Below, piece by piece: positions 60,456-64,000 of a stretch of DNA of 64,000 nt (the stretch's first letter is position 1; the number at the start of each line of letters is the position of its first letter). The stretch comes from Eopsaltria australis (lineage: Eukaryota > Chordata > Aves > Passeriformes > Petroicidae). The notes beneath the pieces are model-generated. The model worked only from the letters and a program-made list of their open reading frames with translations. It did not search any database and was not told the DNA's origin. The stretch is taken from assembly GCA_034509425.1 (NCBI GenBank), contig JAVTVJ010000142.1:2365501-2429500 (forward strand), written 5' to 3'. The translations under genes were made by a program, and so were the position numbers.

Positions 60456-63400
60456 ACTTCTTGAGTCCATGGAACTTTAAAGTTGAAAAAATCAAAATTG
60501 ATAGGACTTAATGCCATTTCTTTCTCATCAGTAGGGGCCTACATGAGTTCACTAGAGTTTCTCCTGTAAAGCAAACCGTATGACCTCTGTTCCAAGCTAG
60601 TAATGTAGAAGGCAACTCTTGTTTCAAAAATTTACAGTCTGTGGTCCAAATCAGAACTTCTGAAGTTTTATTGCCACCACCATACCACTGGCAGAAAAGT
60701 CATGGTGTGGCTATGTTGAGCCCACAGAAGTATGCTAGCATCTGAATCTTTTCATGGATGTTGTAAGAGCTCCCTAACTATTAATCCCCTGACACCACAT
60801 TCAAAATACATTCTTAACAATCTAAGCTAGAACTGAAACACTGAAAGTTTTCACTAAAATTATTAAATACATTTTTACTTGCATTTCATCTGTCAAGAAT
60901 ATTGAATAGAAAATTTCCTTCTGGTTTCCATGGGAACACTCTTGTAAATGTATAGGGATTCAAAATGTAAAGTGGTTGGTGAAAAACTTGTGAAAATAAA
61001 GTGCGTTTGCAGTTTTTCTTCCTTGATAAATGTATGGAGAATTAAAACCTTTGACAAGAAAGGAGTGATAGCATATGATTTTCTAGACATATGGGAAACG
61101 TGTGCAAACTCAAGAGGCATGAATTATTCCTCTTGAGCAAAAAAAAAGCTTAGCAGATGTTAGTGTGCAAGGACCGTGTAAACATTCTGGGGGCTTAAAG
61201 AAGGGTAATTTTAAAAATTCATCAATAGGAATAAAGACACATGAAACTGCAAACCAAATATTTTTATAAAATTCACAGGTAATAAGTATTTCATTGGTTA
61301 CTTTTCTCTGTTTTGTTTGAGCATAAGGCAGTAATTTCCCATGAAAAGTACTGGTCAGTAGGAATATGGGGTATACTCTAAAAAGTGTTGTCATTCTTGA
61401 TCATTACAACTTACAAAGATTTTACGGTTTTAAATACGTTAATCTGAGGATCAGACCCAGCTGTTCAGGGGACAGGACAGGCTGTCAGCTGTAATTGCAT
61501 CACATGACCAGCAGCACATATGCCCCATTGAGCATTGTTGGTGGGGAAATGGAAAATTAACCCTTCCAGCACAACCCTTCTTGCCATCCATGAAACTTGA
61601 CTAAAATTTGTCTAAGTAGTGAAGTAACTTGGAGGTATGTTGCTCAAATGGAATGATATGTACATGATAAATTAGACAATACAAGAGGAAGTAAAGATGA
61701 TGTTGATCTAAATGGAGATAAAATTCAAACATTGTTTGTGAAATATACATTTCCAGTTATGTTTAAAATGCTTCAGCTCCTGTCAAGTGTTTTGAAGAAA
61801 ACAGATTTTAGGAGTGAGAAATAGTTCTTTGACAGAACTAAAAACTGTTAATAAATCAAGTTTTTAACTACAATTTCTAAGGAAATATTCTGTAAAATAG
61901 AATATTTTCCAGAACTTTTTAGTTTGTCCAATCAGCTTCCTGACCTACTGACTGCTTTTTAAATCTGAGACACATCTGTTTAGGTGGGCGATAAGACTCA
62001 AAATAAAGAAAATGGCTTTCTTTTTTTTTTCCATCAGAGGTTGGAAACTGATGGAGGATGCAGGTTTTGTAGTATCATTATGGCCTTTTCACTTGGGCAC
62101 CTTCTTCACCTTTTAAATTCTTAAGGGGTTTTGTGCATTCTCTGGATATGTTATATATTGAAAAAAACTCCTCTGAAGTAATGACAATACTGTATAATAC
62201 CTCAAAAATATGAGATCTTTGTCAACTCAAGCAATAAGGGAACTAAACACATGCATTCATAATGGAGTAAAAATGAGAAAAAAGGAATTAAGTATCAGTT
62301 TTCAGGTTTTCAATAAAAAAACCCTTCTCACAAGCAGATACTATAGACAGCCACTACAATGCCCTTAAAAGCGAAATACATTACGTGTATAAAGAACAGC
62401 AGCCTGCTAAATGTAATATGAAAATTCAAACTGGTATATCAGTATTAGAATGAGTGCTGTGCATCACTATAAGGCTCCCTAAGGTTAAATTCACTGAAAT
62501 TCTGATTGGAAACATGAGTGCTCCAACTCTGTGTAAGTGCATTTCTGTTTAATTATTTTCACTTTTTCCTTGCATCTTTCATTATTCCATGGTCCTTTTC
62601 TTTCTCCTTTCTTACTATTTTCAAGCAACCCAACCTCCTCACTTAATCTAAGTGTAGGACCTTCCTATAAGTTGGCATTAATTGATAAGCAGTGTTTAAT
62701 TATTATTTTTCATCTCTGAAGAGACCTGATATTAACTCCCGAGGGCCCTAGACAACATTTCAGCCCTTTGACTCACGTGGCACAGCTCTGCCATCTTCTG
62801 ACATATCTTTCTCTTGTCAGAAACGCTGTCATTTTCTTTAGTGTAATACCAATAATATTTCATCTATATTTTGTATTTAGGGATTTCCTACCTATTTAAT
62901 AGTACACAAAAATTTTTAATGGAGAATAGATACAGTTAGTCTCTACCTGAGAGATGTGTTTTAACTCAGTAGGACGGTTGGTTTCTTTATCCCACTAAAG
63001 GACTCTTAAGAAATCTTCCACAAATATGAGTACAATATCTAAGTTACCACAAGAACATGATAGTATTTCCTACTACCACATCTCACTCTTTAAACAGTAC
63101 ATAAATTCCTTGAATTATGTATGTTTGGCTTTAATTTGTTTAATCTTTTTAAAGAAATGTAATGAAATAAATCCAATTTTGTGTAGATTAATTTCAGAGT
63201 AAATCCACTGTCCATAATAAAGTATTTTACATTCTCCATTGTGTGAATCTTGGTGGTGAGGATGCAGTGTATAAATTTTATTTTGATAATTCAAAATTCC
63301 TTTTAAGAACTGCCTAAAATTTAACATTTTCCTCTGATAGAGTAAATCTGATTAATTTTAAATCAGTATAATTATCCCAAAATTCTTAATGAACTTCCAG

Positions 63401-64000
63401 CACACACAAAATTTTTCAAATACTTCTCAGTGGGTATAGTTTTATTAATGAAAATTAAATTATCATTGTGAGGCATTTGGGCTTAGAATGAAATATTAAA
63501 AATTGGATTGAACTGAGATTCATGGTCATGTGCATTGAAAATATATTGAAGTGCAAATATCTTAAAGTGGAATGTATAGAAATATTTACATGAGCTCTAG
63601 AGTAACTAAATTTCTTTCCTGGGCAAAGCTAAATTCTAGGCTCTGAAATCTCCTATTAATTGCTGAATTGTACTTTTTCAAATCTTTTTCTTCAGCACTG
63701 ATGACCCTAAGCTTATTCAAAACTTTTCTCTCCCTATAGGCTATTTTTTAGAGCTACCATTTCTTAGGACAGACCTCCAAATGGAACACATGCACAGCCT
63801 TTCTCTGTGGCTCTGTTTCTTGTCGGTCCCAATAAAAGAAGAAAGACCAGACAGCCTCTCCTGCCGCAGGAAAGTCATAACCCCAGTTATCCTTTGGTAA
63901 AAGGTCCCTCACTGCTTGTTTTTAACCTATTCCTGGTCTATTCCGTAACAGAAACCATGACATGGTTAAATAAAAACCCGAGACTATTCTGCAAACCTAT
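60456..64000. other. unique sequence to the window end, no gene seen
   Basis: The block at 61440-61640 has an enhancer-like texture (GGCTGTCAGCTGTAATTGC, with an E-box CAGCTG). The last 260 bases are less AT-rich and contain gtcccaataaaagaagaaag and ttaaataaaaacccgag, which could belong to an LTR cut off by the window edge; I cannot confirm that. Open frames up to 94 codons (61110-61394 minus) have no family features. Confidence 0.4.

Noticed and set aside
63780..64000. an LTR starting near the right edge
   Set aside because: Polyadenylation-like words occur, but no terminal motif or recognisable family, and the window ends before it could be tested.
1..64000. CRISPR arrays, operons, prokaryotic genes, tRNA or rRNA genes
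   Set aside because: No regularly spaced direct repeats, no dense long open frames, and no cloverleaf or rRNA-like segments noticed. The avian repeats show it is vertebrate nuclear DNA.

Overview
The window looks like nuclear DNA from a bird, most likely a songbird. It is AT-rich, has no compact genes or operons, and its recognisable interspersed repeats are avian: six CR1 LINE fragments, all keeping the 3' end and lacking the 5' part, and endogenous-retrovirus LTRs of kinds I associate with passerines. I found no intact protein-coding gene, rRNA, tRNA or CRISPR array. The longest open frames (up to about 170 codons) fall inside repeats or are no longer than chance allows. The stretch is best read as a gene desert or the inside of a very large intron; which locus it is cannot be told from the sequence alone.

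Layout. 1-8.5 kb: a (TTCCC)n pentanucleotide array, an antisense CR1 of 1.1 kb, two sense CR1 tails and an isolated GC-rich mini-island near 8.4 kb. 8.5-18 kb: mostly unique AT-rich DNA with a (TG)n tract, a G-rich tract, a possible old LTR near 15.3 kb and a candidate conserved block at 17.1-17.9 kb. 18.3-22.4 kb: a (TTTGG)n array and two related, diverged LTRs in opposite orientation. 22.4-38 kb: unique sequence with a small tandem duplication and hairpins near 25 kb, a short CR1 tail, a CR1 3' fragment and a (TATATG)n array. 38.2-38.6 and 46.3-47.0 kb: two further blocks with the texture of vertebrate regulatory elements, one with paired POU octamers and the other with an exact PBX-MEIS decamer. 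49.3-50.2 kb: a clear solo LTR with TG...CA ends and a perfect 5-bp target duplication, carrying a GC-rich core with strong CTCF-like words. 51.5-52.0 kb: a frame with only two stops, a good upstream splice acceptor and protein-like codons, the only candidate remnant of coding sequence outside repeats. 59.3-60.5 kb: a long antisense CR1 that still shows the end of the reverse-transcriptase ORF.

What may be functional here is regulatory rather than coding: the candidate conserved blocks, the LTR-borne CTCF-like sites and the GC mini-island. All of these need comparative or chromatin data to confirm. The family names and texture judgements come from memory of avian repeats, not from a search.
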